Source of the DNA: Bullera alba
Taxonomy: Eukaryota; Basidiomycota; Tremellomycetes; Tremellales; Bulleraceae
NCBI GenBank assembly: GCA_001600095.1
Contig: BCIX01000006.1
Location: 744,001 to 808,000 of the forward strand
Length of the DNA: 64,000 nt
Direction of reading: 5' to 3'
Shown: in pieces, positions 1-16,303 of the stretch
Layout: each line of letters opens with the position of its first letter
Numbering within the stretch: the stretch's first letter is position 1
The notes under the pieces: generated by a model
Database searches by the model: none
Told to the model about the DNA's origin: nothing
The model's input: the letters and a program-made list of their open reading frames with translations, nothing else
Made by a program: the position numbers and the translations under genes

Positions 1-4782
<4,782 letters not shown>

Positions 4783-5190
4783 GCCTGCAGAGCTCTACCG
4801 GCTTTCGACTAAAGTGATTTCCAGCGATTATGCTGATGCGCAGGTGTCGTATCGGCAGGTAAAGACCCCAGAAGGACGAGAACCAGATGTCAGGATAGGA
4901 ACATGGACTTGCTCTCTTAGAGGCTAGAGCTTGACCTGACTTTGAGAGGCAAAACACGACGGAAGCAAAAGATCGAGACGAAGAATCCGTCAACGTCATC
5001 ACTTTTTTCCCAAAGTTTCAGGTTTCAATGTCGACAACAAACCACCTGGCAGCCGCTCATCTTCAACATATCGACAGCTTGGAAGCTTGGGCAGCAGTCT
5101 TAGGGGGTGATTGGAGACTGTGGAGACTGCAAGCAAGGTCCATATCACTGAGGGACACGAGTCACGGACCACGGACCAGAGAACGGCGAC
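4783..5190. promoter_or_regulatory. Divergent intergenic region between PRP16 and TRM732
   Basis: This 408-base gap lies between two start codons facing away from each other, so it must hold both promoters and 5' leaders. I see no clear TATA box, repeat or RNA gene in it. Confidence 0.5.
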
Positions 5191-8100
5191 ATGACGACCG
5201 GACCGAGTTTGGCAGAGCTCAGGAAGCAGCTGCAAAAGAAGGACACTAAGGATCTCTGCGATGGGTGAGCACTATCGTCATGCCTGAAGATATAGAAAAT
5301 TGATCAATCTCAGCGTGCTTGTCGAACTGACCCTGGAGACATGTCGACTTGAGACCTCTGACGACATGGTGCCCGAGATCCTCACCACGCTCTCGACACT
5401 GTTTCGCCAACTCCGAGCTATCTTCGAGTCCGCCTTCAACCTACCCTGCAACGACATCATTGATTTCGGGCATGGAGAGCTCGCTTTGGCTCTACTGCCC
5501 AATGGCGAGGTGTCGACCCTCATCATGGGCTGCTTGGAGAGCAATCTGAAGCCAAGGCCGGCTCGTGCCGCAGAGACGTTGTCAGCTGCCTGTCGAATGG
5601 TCTCCTCCCTCCCGCCCCCTTCGACATCGTCTTCCTCGGCCCCCTCGCCAAACATCCTCCTGCCGCTATTCGAGTCCGTAACGCGGCATACTATCCTCAC
5701 ACGCTCAGACCTCGTCGCTATCAATACCATGATATCAATAATCCCTACTCGACACCTCCATCCAAGCCTCAGTCAGCGCTTGATCTCCGACATGTCCACC
5801 CTCGATTGTGCCAGCCCTCGCTGCAGTATTCTCGCAGATATGCTTTGTCGGGACCCAACGCTGAAATCGCTCGAAAGTCTATTACCCCTGTTCAAGGCGG
5901 ATCAACCCAGCACTCTGCTCAACCTTACGCGATACCTCCTCCCTACCATATTCGCCTCCAAGCCACACAGTGTGCCCTTCCTCCTGGATCTGCTGGCGTC
6001 GGAGGAGTTATATTTCCCCGCATGGATCACCGTGGCTTCTCTCGGCGTCAGCCTCGGTCATATCAGAATCAAAGATCTGCCTGGGGGCGAGTTAGACGAC
6101 GCGATCTGTCATGTGGACTATACTATCCGCCTGAGAGCATTCCAGCTTCTTACCACGGGCAAGGATCTGCTGGAGGGCGATGTGGTCGAGTTGACAAAGA
6201 GGAGTTTGGTATATAATGCCGGACTGGCCAGTGCAGGGTGAGTCCCATCCCCTACTCTAAGAGCAACTAAGACTGATCCACTGCACCAGTGCTCGGTCGG
6301 AACTTGCTTCTGCCGTGTACGCATACTTGAAAAACCTACATGCCGTCGAGAAGGCCTCTCGAAAAGCCCAAACGGTAGCCCAGAACGACACCGTGTCCGA
6401 AGACCTGCACCAATGGTTCCTGCAATCTTTCGTGGATCAAGGCCTTGCCGTGGCATGTCGACAACCCGTCACGCGGGCGATTGTCGCATTGCAGTTCATG
6501 GGCCACTACGTCGACATCTTCGGAAAGAGGGATACAGCTCAATCACAAATCTACACCATGGACAGAGTTGACTCACTCCTCGCGTGCCAGAGGAGCGAGT
6601 TTACAGAAGTCAGAACTCGAGCAAGGGAAATGTGAGTTCTAGCTCCTGTCTGACAATGAGCCAGAGCTGACCTTGGCAGCCTCGACTCTGCGACCATCCC
6701 CCTCCCTGGCTATGAGACAATTGGGTCACACCCCTCTCAGGCGTTACTAGCTTCGGCGCTGGGGTCGATCAACCACCCGAGAAAGGTGCAAGCGGAAGCG
6801 GGCAAGGCGGCTCTGTGTTTTCTCTTTCGGATCGTCTCGAAAGGCGCACAGGGCGGCGCCGCGGTCACTTTTGTCGAACGCCTCGTCGCGGGGCTGGACG
6901 ACCATTTGATGGCAGTCGAACGGAATCTCGCTGTTGGCATCGAGTCAAAGCCACTACATGGTCTTCTGGCAGCCCTGAGGTGAGTCAAATCGACCTCTCT
7001 GCTCCTTGACCAGAGCTGACTGAAACACTAGCGATGTCATTGCGTGCATCTTCCTCGAAACGACCGACGCTCGACAAAGCTGGAAACCGGTCTTTACCCG
7101 GATTCTTTGGCAGATTAGTCGGGTGTGGTCGGTGACTCGACCGGTAATATCCCTGGCGCCGACGCAGAACGGGCCCGATGGCCACAGGGCCGATCACGAA
7201 ATTGCCAGGGCTTACGATGTCCTCGAGACCGGGGAGGAGGATGGCGAAGAGGCAATGGACCATACGGGCTTGTTGTCAGGTTGCTGGCGAGCGATGAAGG
7301 AGGCTGCGTGAGTACCAATTTGCACCTGGGGAGTATTTGCTGAAATGCTACGGTAGAGAGCTACTGTCGACCTTGTTCCGAATACCGCTGTCTAGCAACA
7401 ACAACGAGGACACCATGTGGACATTACAAGATGTGGATATGGCAGGACAGAGCTTTTTGACCTGGTTGCATGAGATACGACACAGAGGCACATTTTCCCA
7501 TATCTCCAATGCGTTCAGCAGACTCGTCGAGATCGTCAAGAGGGATCCATCCCTCAAGCCGCTATGTTATTCATGGCTTAAAGTGAGTGCAACGCCTGGC
7601 CTTTACTCTACAGACCCGGTTGGTCATCCGCTCACTCCTTTCAGAACGAGATCGCTACCATCCAAACAGATACAATCTCCGTTCTTCGCCGATCCGCAGC
7701 ATTGCCATATTCCATCCTGTCGATAGTCTCCGGCGACGAGGATCTCCTGGACACGGCCTTCCTCAAACTCAATACCCTTGCCGAGATTGACAACCCCTCC
7801 TCGAGCGATATCACCAAAGTCCACGCGTTCAATGTCATCAAGATCGTCCTGCTGGATGCACGGCAGACAAAGCTGCTCGATCGGTATTTCGAGCGAGCCG
7901 TCCTGACTGCCTTGAATGCGTTCGCCTCGCCAAAGTGAGTATCCCCAGCCTCCCCAATCGCAGGAAAGCAGACGTGAAAGGTGGATTCCTATTTGTGGCT
8001 GACGCGCTCCAGCTGGAATGTCCGGAACGTCGGCTTGATCCTATTCTCCACCCTGATCAACCGGTCTTTATCGTCTTCTCGAGGCAGCCAGGATTACTAC

Positions 8101-9957
8101 GAGTCCCGAGCGAAATTGATGACTCGGCAGACTATCGCCGCTTGGGATAAGAAGTATCCACAAATCCTACCCCACGTCACCAATCTCCTCCAAGCGTCCT
8201 CGAAAACCCACAACCATACTGGAATCAACGCGCATTCCCCCTTGTTCCCGATATTGATCATCCTGCGGAGTCTGCGATGGACCGAAAGGGGGGAAAGTGT
8301 GGCGCAACCGTTAAGAACCGTGGTCGAGGGATATCTTGGTAGTGGGCAATGGCAAGTCAGGGCAGTATCCTGCCAAGCGCTTTCTTCGCTCTTGTCCCCC
8401 TCGGCGGCCCTAGACCGGTTCTGCTCAACCGAATTCGACGACCTGGATTCCAGTCGAACTCGACTTCACGGAGAGATGTTGCTCAGACGACATCTGATCC
8501 AGGAGGTGATCGAATGGGAGAAGGTTGGAGAGGGGGATATTGCCAGAGTAGAGCAAACGCTCAAGGGGATGTTGGAGGGAATTCAGGCGAAGGCATACCC
8601 CCCTCTAGTGATCAAAGGTGTCTTGGACTGCGCCTCTGCGTACTTTGCCGTCCGGAGCATACCCTCGCACCACGAATTGGTACGACAAACCGTCCTCGTG
8701 GCCAAACACGCCTTGGGCGTGAAAAGCAAAGACGGCTTCAGACCCGGGGAAGACCTGCTCATGGCGGCCGCTACGGACATTCTGGTCCAACACGACACAG
8801 CGGCGATATCGGCAATTCTGCCCAACGGTGGGGACACGGTCCAACTCGCCATCCTCACCGCGATCCAGGACGGTCGCCTCGAAATGGACGACAAGATATC
8901 CGCTGCCGTGGTCTCCCTTACCAGAAGCGCAAGTGAAGCTGTCATGACGGCTGCGTTGGAGACTATCGCCTCAACAGGGCCATTCATAAACCCGAGTGGT
9001 GACCTGGCGGGGGGGATACTAGACTTGGTGGACCGTACTACATGCACGCCCCTACGGGAGGCGGCGTTGGCGGCAGCAGGCTGGGCAGTAGCCAAGGTAG
9101 GTCTGGTCCGCCGACGGGGGGGGCAATACTGACATGACGGCATTAGATGCTATCGGCTTCCTCGGAGCTCGACTGTGCACTGCTAGAGAGATTGATGGGC
9201 AATATCGAAGTAGCATCCTCTGTCGACCAGGTATGTTGTATAACCCAATTCCCATCCCCGCGCCTCTGGAAATAATCTGACGAGTGTCCAGGCTCAGCCG
9301 TATCGCCTCGCGGGGCAACTCGCCCTTGAACCCCTCCACCCGTTCCTCTACTCATCACCAAGCACTTCATCCTCTCTCGCGACGTTGGCAAAGGCACACG
9401 ACATCATACTCTCGCTTCTGCAGGACGACGACGAGGAGATCCGAGTCGGGGCAGTGGGCCTCGTCTCCAGGGGGCTCCACCTCGGGCGGGAGGTATGTCA
9501 GGAAAAGGCCCTCGAGCTAGAATGGAGCTATATCGGCTCCCAAATCTCGGCAATTGATTCCTCCAACCCTCGGGGAGACAACATATTGAACACCTCGGAG
9601 AATCGACCCGGCGGACCATTCCTCGACATCGCGCTGGACCGATATCACGATCGCATCAACCTCGAGTCCGAGCTCCGATCCCTTCGACTCCCTGCAGACT
9701 GTCAGACTGCTGGCTCGGACAACACTTCTGGGCCTGGTCAGATGGACAGACCCGGGGCGCTGTTCGAGCTCGAATCGCCAAACCTCTTCCGAGACCCGTT
9801 GATAGATGTGGGCCACGCCACTCGCCTGCTCAAGCAACATGGCCACTTGCCTGGAGATCCGGGGGAGACAGAGCTGAGGACGGCGACGAGTCCTATTGAC
9901 GAGGTGTACGTAGCCCATGGGTCGTTCAAGGAGAGATTGGCGCTGCAGCGCTCGTAG
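5191..9957 (+). CDS. TRM732: Trm732/THADA-family protein (DUF2428), partner of the tRNA 2'-O-methyltransferase Trm7
   Basis: Trm732 is a large helical-repeat protein that works with Trm7 to 2'-O-methylate C32 in the tRNA anticodon loop. I reconstruct ten exons (first 5191-5264, last 9292-9957) that sum to 4,266 coding bases, or 1,421 residues, a usual size for fungal members of this family. The best family markers lie around 8013-8400: WNVRNVGLILFSTLINR followed by a tyrosine-rich stretch, and later SGQWQVRAVSCQALSSLL. These resemble the conserved DUF2428/THADA core. The rest is alpha-solenoid-like, rich in Leu and Ala, with no signal peptide or membrane segment. All introns are 47-78 bases with GTGAGT/GTATGT-type donors, and the phases fit throughout. 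The ATG at 5191 (MTTGPSLAEL) is the first in frame. The family call is by motif memory only; confidence is high for the gene model and fairly high for the name. Confidence 0.82.
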
Positions 9958-10310
9958 AGTCAGCATCGGAGGATACCGATGCATTCTGTGGAGCTTGAAA
10001 GTACGCCTTGGCAGCTTTGCACCAATTGCACCGGTCGACATGGGATATGCAGTGATTCTGCGGGCGCGAGCTCGTGAATATCCTATTTCACGTGCATTCT
10101 CCAAGGCGTGCAACTACAAGGCTAGCTCTCGATTGGCATGTTCTCTCCTCCTCCGCTTCTTGCTGTCCACACCTTTGATCTCCCTCCCTGCTCGGCCGCT
10201 GCTCCGCTCCATCTCTTCTCGCTCCAGACGCCTGTACCCTTCGCTCTCTTGCCTCACTCCGCCCGCTCGCCTCACTCGCGCCTCGCTCGCTCGCGGCTCG
10301 CACTCGCGGC
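9958..10310. other. Convergent intergenic region
   Basis: This lies between the TRM732 stop and the stop of the minus-strand gene at 10311, and holds two 3' ends. The right half is C/T-rich with repeated CTCGC/CGCTC runs. I see no gene here. Confidence 0.4.
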
Positions 10311-10904
10311 TCACGCCATGAGCCACTTCTTCTGCACCCCCATCGGATCCGTATAATGCACACTGTGCGTCAACGGCGTTCCCGGAATGCTCGGCACCCC
10401 TCCCGCTCCCGATCCCGCGCTTGGTTCCTCCTCGATCTTTCTCTGGGAGGGACTAGCGAGCCCGCTCACGAAGGGCGTAGGAGGGCGTTTCTTATGACCA
10501 CCACCGCAGCCGCCGCCACCGCCGGCGTCGTCGTTGTCCGTGAGGTCTTCGATGGAGGAGAGGGAGAACGAGACGGATTTGCGTTTGTGCGCAGGCCTCC
10601 TCCCGTGGTCGGTGAGTACGATGGTGGGCAGGTTACTGTCGACATTATCGGAGTTGGCGATGGGCCGGTGAGGCGAGGGGACTTTGAGAGTGTCCCCAAA
10701 CCCGCGAGGGAAGGGCGAAGGGGACGGTGTGGATCGACCAGAGGCGGATTGGTGGAGGGATATGTATGGGCTTCCAGGCATCAAAGGCGACATTGGCGCA
10801 GTATCACCTCGAGGACCAGCCGGAGTAGGCTGGCCGGTGGGGACGTACATGACAATTAGGAGGGCGATGAACAGCACGTCGAGAAAGGCGGTGAACAGGT
10901 CCAT
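10311..10904 (-). CDS. Small single-pass membrane protein of unknown function
   Basis: A single-exon reading frame of 197 residues starts at ATG 10904 (MDLFTAFLDVLFIALLIVM). The first 20 residues are one strong hydrophobic helix that could be a signal anchor. The remainder is a Ser/Pro/Gly-rich, probably disordered tail with phospho-site-like stretches (SGRSTPSPSPFPRG), a basic-acidic patch around KRKSVSFSLSSIEDLTDND and a short Gly-rich run. I do not recognise the family. The topology suggests a membrane-tethered protein with a long flexible tail. A GTG nine bases upstream extends the frame but the ATG is the likely start. The gene is convergent with TRM732. Confidence 0.6.
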   Translation of the reverse strand: MDLFTAFLDVLFIALLIVMYVPTGQPTPAGPRGDTAPMSPLMPGSPYISLHQSASGRSTPSPSPFPRGFGDTLKVPSPHRPIANSDNVDSNLPTIVLTDHGRRPAHKRKSVSFSLSSIEDLTDNDDAGGGGGCGGGHKKRPPTPFVSGLASPSQRKIEEEPSAGSGAGGVPSIPGTPLTHSVHYTDPMGVQKKWLMA

Positions 10905-11411
10905 GGTCAACACGGAGCGAGGGGCGGGATTGGGCGGCTGGCTGGGCGGTAGACTGCTTCGTGGGGCGACTTGGTTGCGCCTTGTTCTGAGGTCTGAGTG
11001 AACTGTGAGGCTGCTTGCTGAAGCAAGAGCTTACCCCCGAGTGAGTCTTATATCAGTCGTCTACCTCAGACAGTACGCTACTTGCCCGCCTTGACCAGAC
11101 AAAATCTACAATGCACCCTTGGGCCGGAGCGCCCGACTCAAAGGATACTTCCAAACTCACTTGTCATTCCTTGCACAATGCGCGCCGAGACGTCCCGGCG
11201 CCATGGGCCTCCTTTCAAAATATCAGTTGTGCTCAATGGTGAGTCGATCCTCTTGCACGTTTGACAGTCGCTGTCAGTGTCAAACACTACCTCCTCACGC
11301 CACCCCTTAAGGGTTCGAAGTGTGTTCAGTGCTGGGGTCAGGCCGAGGATGAACTGGACGAGAGGGAGGAGACCAACAGTCTCCATCATATAGTCGCAAT
11401 CCGACTCTCCA
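10905..11411. promoter_or_regulatory. Intergenic region upstream of 10904 and downstream of ribokinase
   Basis: About 500 bases between two minus-strand genes, holding the promoter of the small membrane protein and the 3' end of ribokinase. Short frames here have no convincing start or splice signals. I see nothing else. Confidence 0.4.
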
Positions 11412-12671
11412 TCAATATCTGTCTATAACGTCGCTTCGGGCCGGTATGCTCTCCATCGCCCCAGCATTCTCCACACAAATTGCCGCCGCCTGATCACACA
11501 ACACTCGTCAGCACTCAACTACTCATCTATCATCGCTAGACGAGTCACTCACTATGATACTGTTGTTGATGGCATACAACAGTGCCGCGTGTTCCTCCTC
11601 ATCCTCGGCCGTCATGAGCCCAGCGACAAAGTAACCCGCGAAACAGTCTCCTGCCCCCGTTGTATCCTTGAGCGGATCTCGCAACATGGCCGCAGCCATG
11701 TGGTGCACCCCGCGTCCCGGTTGGAAATAAAGCACACCGAGTGATCCAAGGGTGCAAATGATTGAAACACCCTGATGAAAGGCTTTACAGTTGTGCAGTG
11801 CAATGATTTCTTTGCTCGCGTTTTCCTGCACGCCGAGCGTTAAATCGGTTGGCGTAGCGTCGAATGCTTTTAGTAGTGTCTCCAGCTCGCCTTCGTTGAC
11901 TATCAACCATGTTAGCGCCTTCCAAGGAAAGTCCCTGAGCTGGGCCGGGGTGAGCATCGGTGATGGATTGAACACGGAGGTTATATTATATTGGGAAGCG
12001 GCTTGCAGATGAGCAACAGTTGACGCTAGCGGTATCTCATTTTGGAGCAGAAGGTGGGTGTATCCGGCCAGGTTGGGCGAAGTGTCCGAGAGAGGGATGT
12101 TGAAATTGGCACCTTTGTGGAGAACTGATCTACAACGTTAGCATTTATCGACCGTCTCCCCTTTCCAGACTTGGTTGTTGTGCGAAAGATGAGAGGCTGA
12201 CCTATACTGTTCTCGCCATCATCCGCACGTTGAATGATCGCCCTTCCGGTGACCTAGGCACCATGAGCAATCCGATGCACACTGAGAAGTCGTGTGGCTC
12301 ACCTCTCCCTCAAGAACCCTGAGTTGATCCACTCCTGCACCCGCATTCTGGAGCAATTGCTTGACCCACAATCCATCTCGTCCCACGGCGCCATGTAGGT
12401 CAACACTGCCCCCGGCTCGAGCTATGGCATAGGCTTGATTGGCACCTTTGCCTCCCGGTTTGACTATGTACTCGGTGGATGAGATTGTCTCCCCGGGCTT
12501 GACGATATGTGGCACGAGGAAGAACTCGTCGACGTCTGGCAAGTGATAGGGGTCAGCTCGCAGTCCAGGTGATCTTCGACCGTCGTATATGGCGCGCGGA
12601 GGACGTAACGCACTGATGGATCCCCGGACGAGACACCGCGGTTTTGGCTTAGCAGCTTTTGTGGGTGTCAT
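11412..12671 (-). CDS. RBK1: Ribokinase (PfkB family)
   Basis: Phosphorylates ribose to ribose-5-phosphate with ATP in the cytosol. ATG 12671 opens MTPTKAAKPKPRCLVRG; splicing after GSI joins NVDEFFLVPHIVKPGET. That gives the PfkB N-terminal strand and the substrate-binding stretch, followed by PGGKGANQAYAIARAGG (PfkB signature 1). A short third exon carries VTGRAIIQRADDGENSI. The C-terminal signature is DTTGAGDCFAGYFVAG, whose Asp is the catalytic base. A last exon ends AICVENAGAMESIPARSDV and a stop at 11412; the Cys-V-x-x-x-G-A motif near the end is typical of ribokinases. Length and domain order match the family. Other sugar kinases of the PfkB fold cannot be fully excluded. It is divergent to the hydrolase at 13051. 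Confidence 0.9.
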
Positions 12672-13050
12672 CTCTACATGTGCTTGATGCCTTGATCACC
12701 AAGCTGGGACGTTGGGTGAATTGGATGGAGTGCAGCAACCGTCAACTGTTAAGCAAAGTAGCAATCGATGTCGAACGAGGTACGAACAGTTGACCGGTGA
12801 CGATACGTTCCGTCGGAACTCCAAACGTAATGTTCGAGAATTGATCCCGCTAATCCCTTGTAATCGAGTATCAATCCACGTTTTTGGAACCGATGGAAAA
12901 TGTGCCGGTAATCAGCCGAAGAGCCGGTCCCGCACTCCCCGATGCGCCCACCCGTTGCGTCCACCTCTGATTGCTGCTTCATCGCCAACATGTTGATCTC
13001 GAACTCAACCCATTCGCATCTGCCCATCGTACGGCGCCAGTACATCCAGC
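12672..13050. promoter_or_regulatory. Divergent promoter region, ribokinase and esterase-type hydrolase
   Basis: A 379-base gap between two outward-facing start codons. It should hold both promoters. No obvious repeat, TATA box or structured RNA is visible. Confidence 0.5.
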
Positions 13051-14220
13051 ATGACCACCTCTGCGAAAAAGATCAAGCCATGTCCGCCGGGATTCAGCGA
13101 TCACATCTATAAAGTGGAACACGGGGTGCAGGTCCCACTGCGGATTTGGCCCTCGCCCTCGGTGTCCGAGCCTGCGCCCTGGTTGTTCTGGATTCATGGC
13201 GGTGGTGCGTGCCTCAATTCTTGGATTTGGGAGTGTTTGCTGAAGCCAGAGATTAGGATTCCAGGCAGGGAAACACTTCGTTCCCAATGCCTGGGTTCAC
13301 CATGCGTTCAACTCCCGCTCGTACCACATTGTCTCTGTGGCCTACCGCTTCGCTCCGGAATGCTCAATGGACGAGATATTCCAAGACGTCACAGACGCCT
13401 TCCACTGGTGTCGCTCCCACCTCCCCCAAATCCTAGGCGCCGTGGACATTGACAACTATGTCGTCGGGGGAGATTCCGCCGGAGGGACTCTATCCACAAT
13501 GTGCGGGCACCTGCTCGAGCCCCGCCCCAGAGTCGTTCTAGACCTGTTTGGCGTCGTGGACAATCTCGATCCGGAGTTCATGAGACACGACCCAAATAGC
13601 CATATCCAATCTATGCCCTATGAGAAGGCGGACCGAGATGAGGATGAGCTCAGGGCACTGCTGGCCTCTCGGGATAAGAGCAAAGCTGCCGTCACGGGCG
13701 CCTGGTCCTGGGAACTGGCAATGCCCCTCGAGGACCTCAAGACATTCTGGGGAATCAAGGAGTATGACACCGAGGAGGATACGTTGAGGATGGACGCTTT
13801 CATCTATATTGCCAAAAGCGGGATGAGGCTGGATAATCTCTACCGCCGGGAAGAGTGTGCTTCGGATCAAGAATTTGAAGAGAGGTTGAAGAGCTGGTCA
13901 AGTCTGCTCAGATTGCAAGGACAGACGACGTACCCGCCCACATATATAATCCACGGGATAGCCGATACTGCCGTGCCGGTCGGTCAGTCGTACAGGTTCC
14001 AGAAAAAGCTTGAGGAGATGGGTGTCGACACGGGAGCGTCCTACGCCCCTGGAGCGGAACACAGCTTCGACTCGCAAATCTCGGTGAGCAACCAGGACAT
14101 CCACAATATGAGAGCTCGCGGAGTCGGCTGACTCGACTCTAGTCCCCCGAGGACGCCGGGTGGGACGAGTACATCGAGCCATGTATGCGCTTCATCGACA
14201 AGCACCTCAAGGCAATTTGA
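13051..14220 (+). CDS. Alpha/beta hydrolase of the HSL / arylacetamide-deacetylase type
   Basis: A probable cytosolic carboxylesterase or deacetylase. Three exons are joined. Exon 1 begins MTTSAKKIKPCPPGF and ends in the oxyanion-hole motif IHGGG (about 13200). Exon 2 starts AGKHFVPNAWVHHAF and runs past the nucleophile elbow GDSAGG (about 13475), an acid residue in HGIADTAVP (about 13955) and a His in PGAEHSFD (about 14055). Exon 3 encodes SPEDAGWDEY to the stop at 14220. All three members of the catalytic triad are present in the expected order. No signal peptide or membrane helix is seen. The natural substrate is unknown. The 3' end is about 100 bases from the convergent NKAP gene. Confidence 0.85.
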
Positions 14221-14319
14221 ACGATCACCTCGGGATATCTCAAAACAGCTATGCATTTGTGCTCGGTAGCTTCTCATCTGACGACTCCAGCTCAGCGGCA
14301 CCCCGCAAAAGCACTGGTG

Positions 14320-15975
<1,656 letters not shown>

Positions 15976-16303
15976 TGTGCTGTGTACGATGGAGATGAAG
16001 TGAATGAGAGAAGGCAACCCTGTATAGGTACAGTAGTGTTGCGTCCAAAGACAGAAGAATAGCTTGTGTGGTGGCGAAAGGTGCTTTTGAAATTTGATTC
16101 CGCTCTCGGCGTGCAGCAAGTTGTTTCCCACGGAAAGATTGGATTTGTCTGTTGTCATTGTGTCTTACTCAACAACACCTCACACTCCGTTGGATCTAAG
16201 ATAACAGAATAGAGTTGGAACACGAGAGTGTCAGCGAGGGCCAAGAAACACCAGGCAGCAACAACCCTGCGGAAACAATCACGGACCACGATTTCAACCC
16301 GGG
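15976..16303. promoter_or_regulatory. Divergent promoter region, NKAP and Zn2Cys6 regulator
   Basis: A 328-base gap between outward-facing starts, holding both promoters and leaders. I see no repeats or RNA genes. Confidence 0.5.

Noticed and set aside
14041..14301. Minus-strand frames opposite the hydrolase 3' end
   Set aside because: Antisense shadow of exons with a complete catalytic triad on the plus strand.
15976..16158. An in-frame N-terminal extension of NKAP
   Set aside because: The extension (reading FFCLWTQHYCTYTGLPSLIH) does not look like NKAP; MATVHPSRLGL at 15975 is a typical start.
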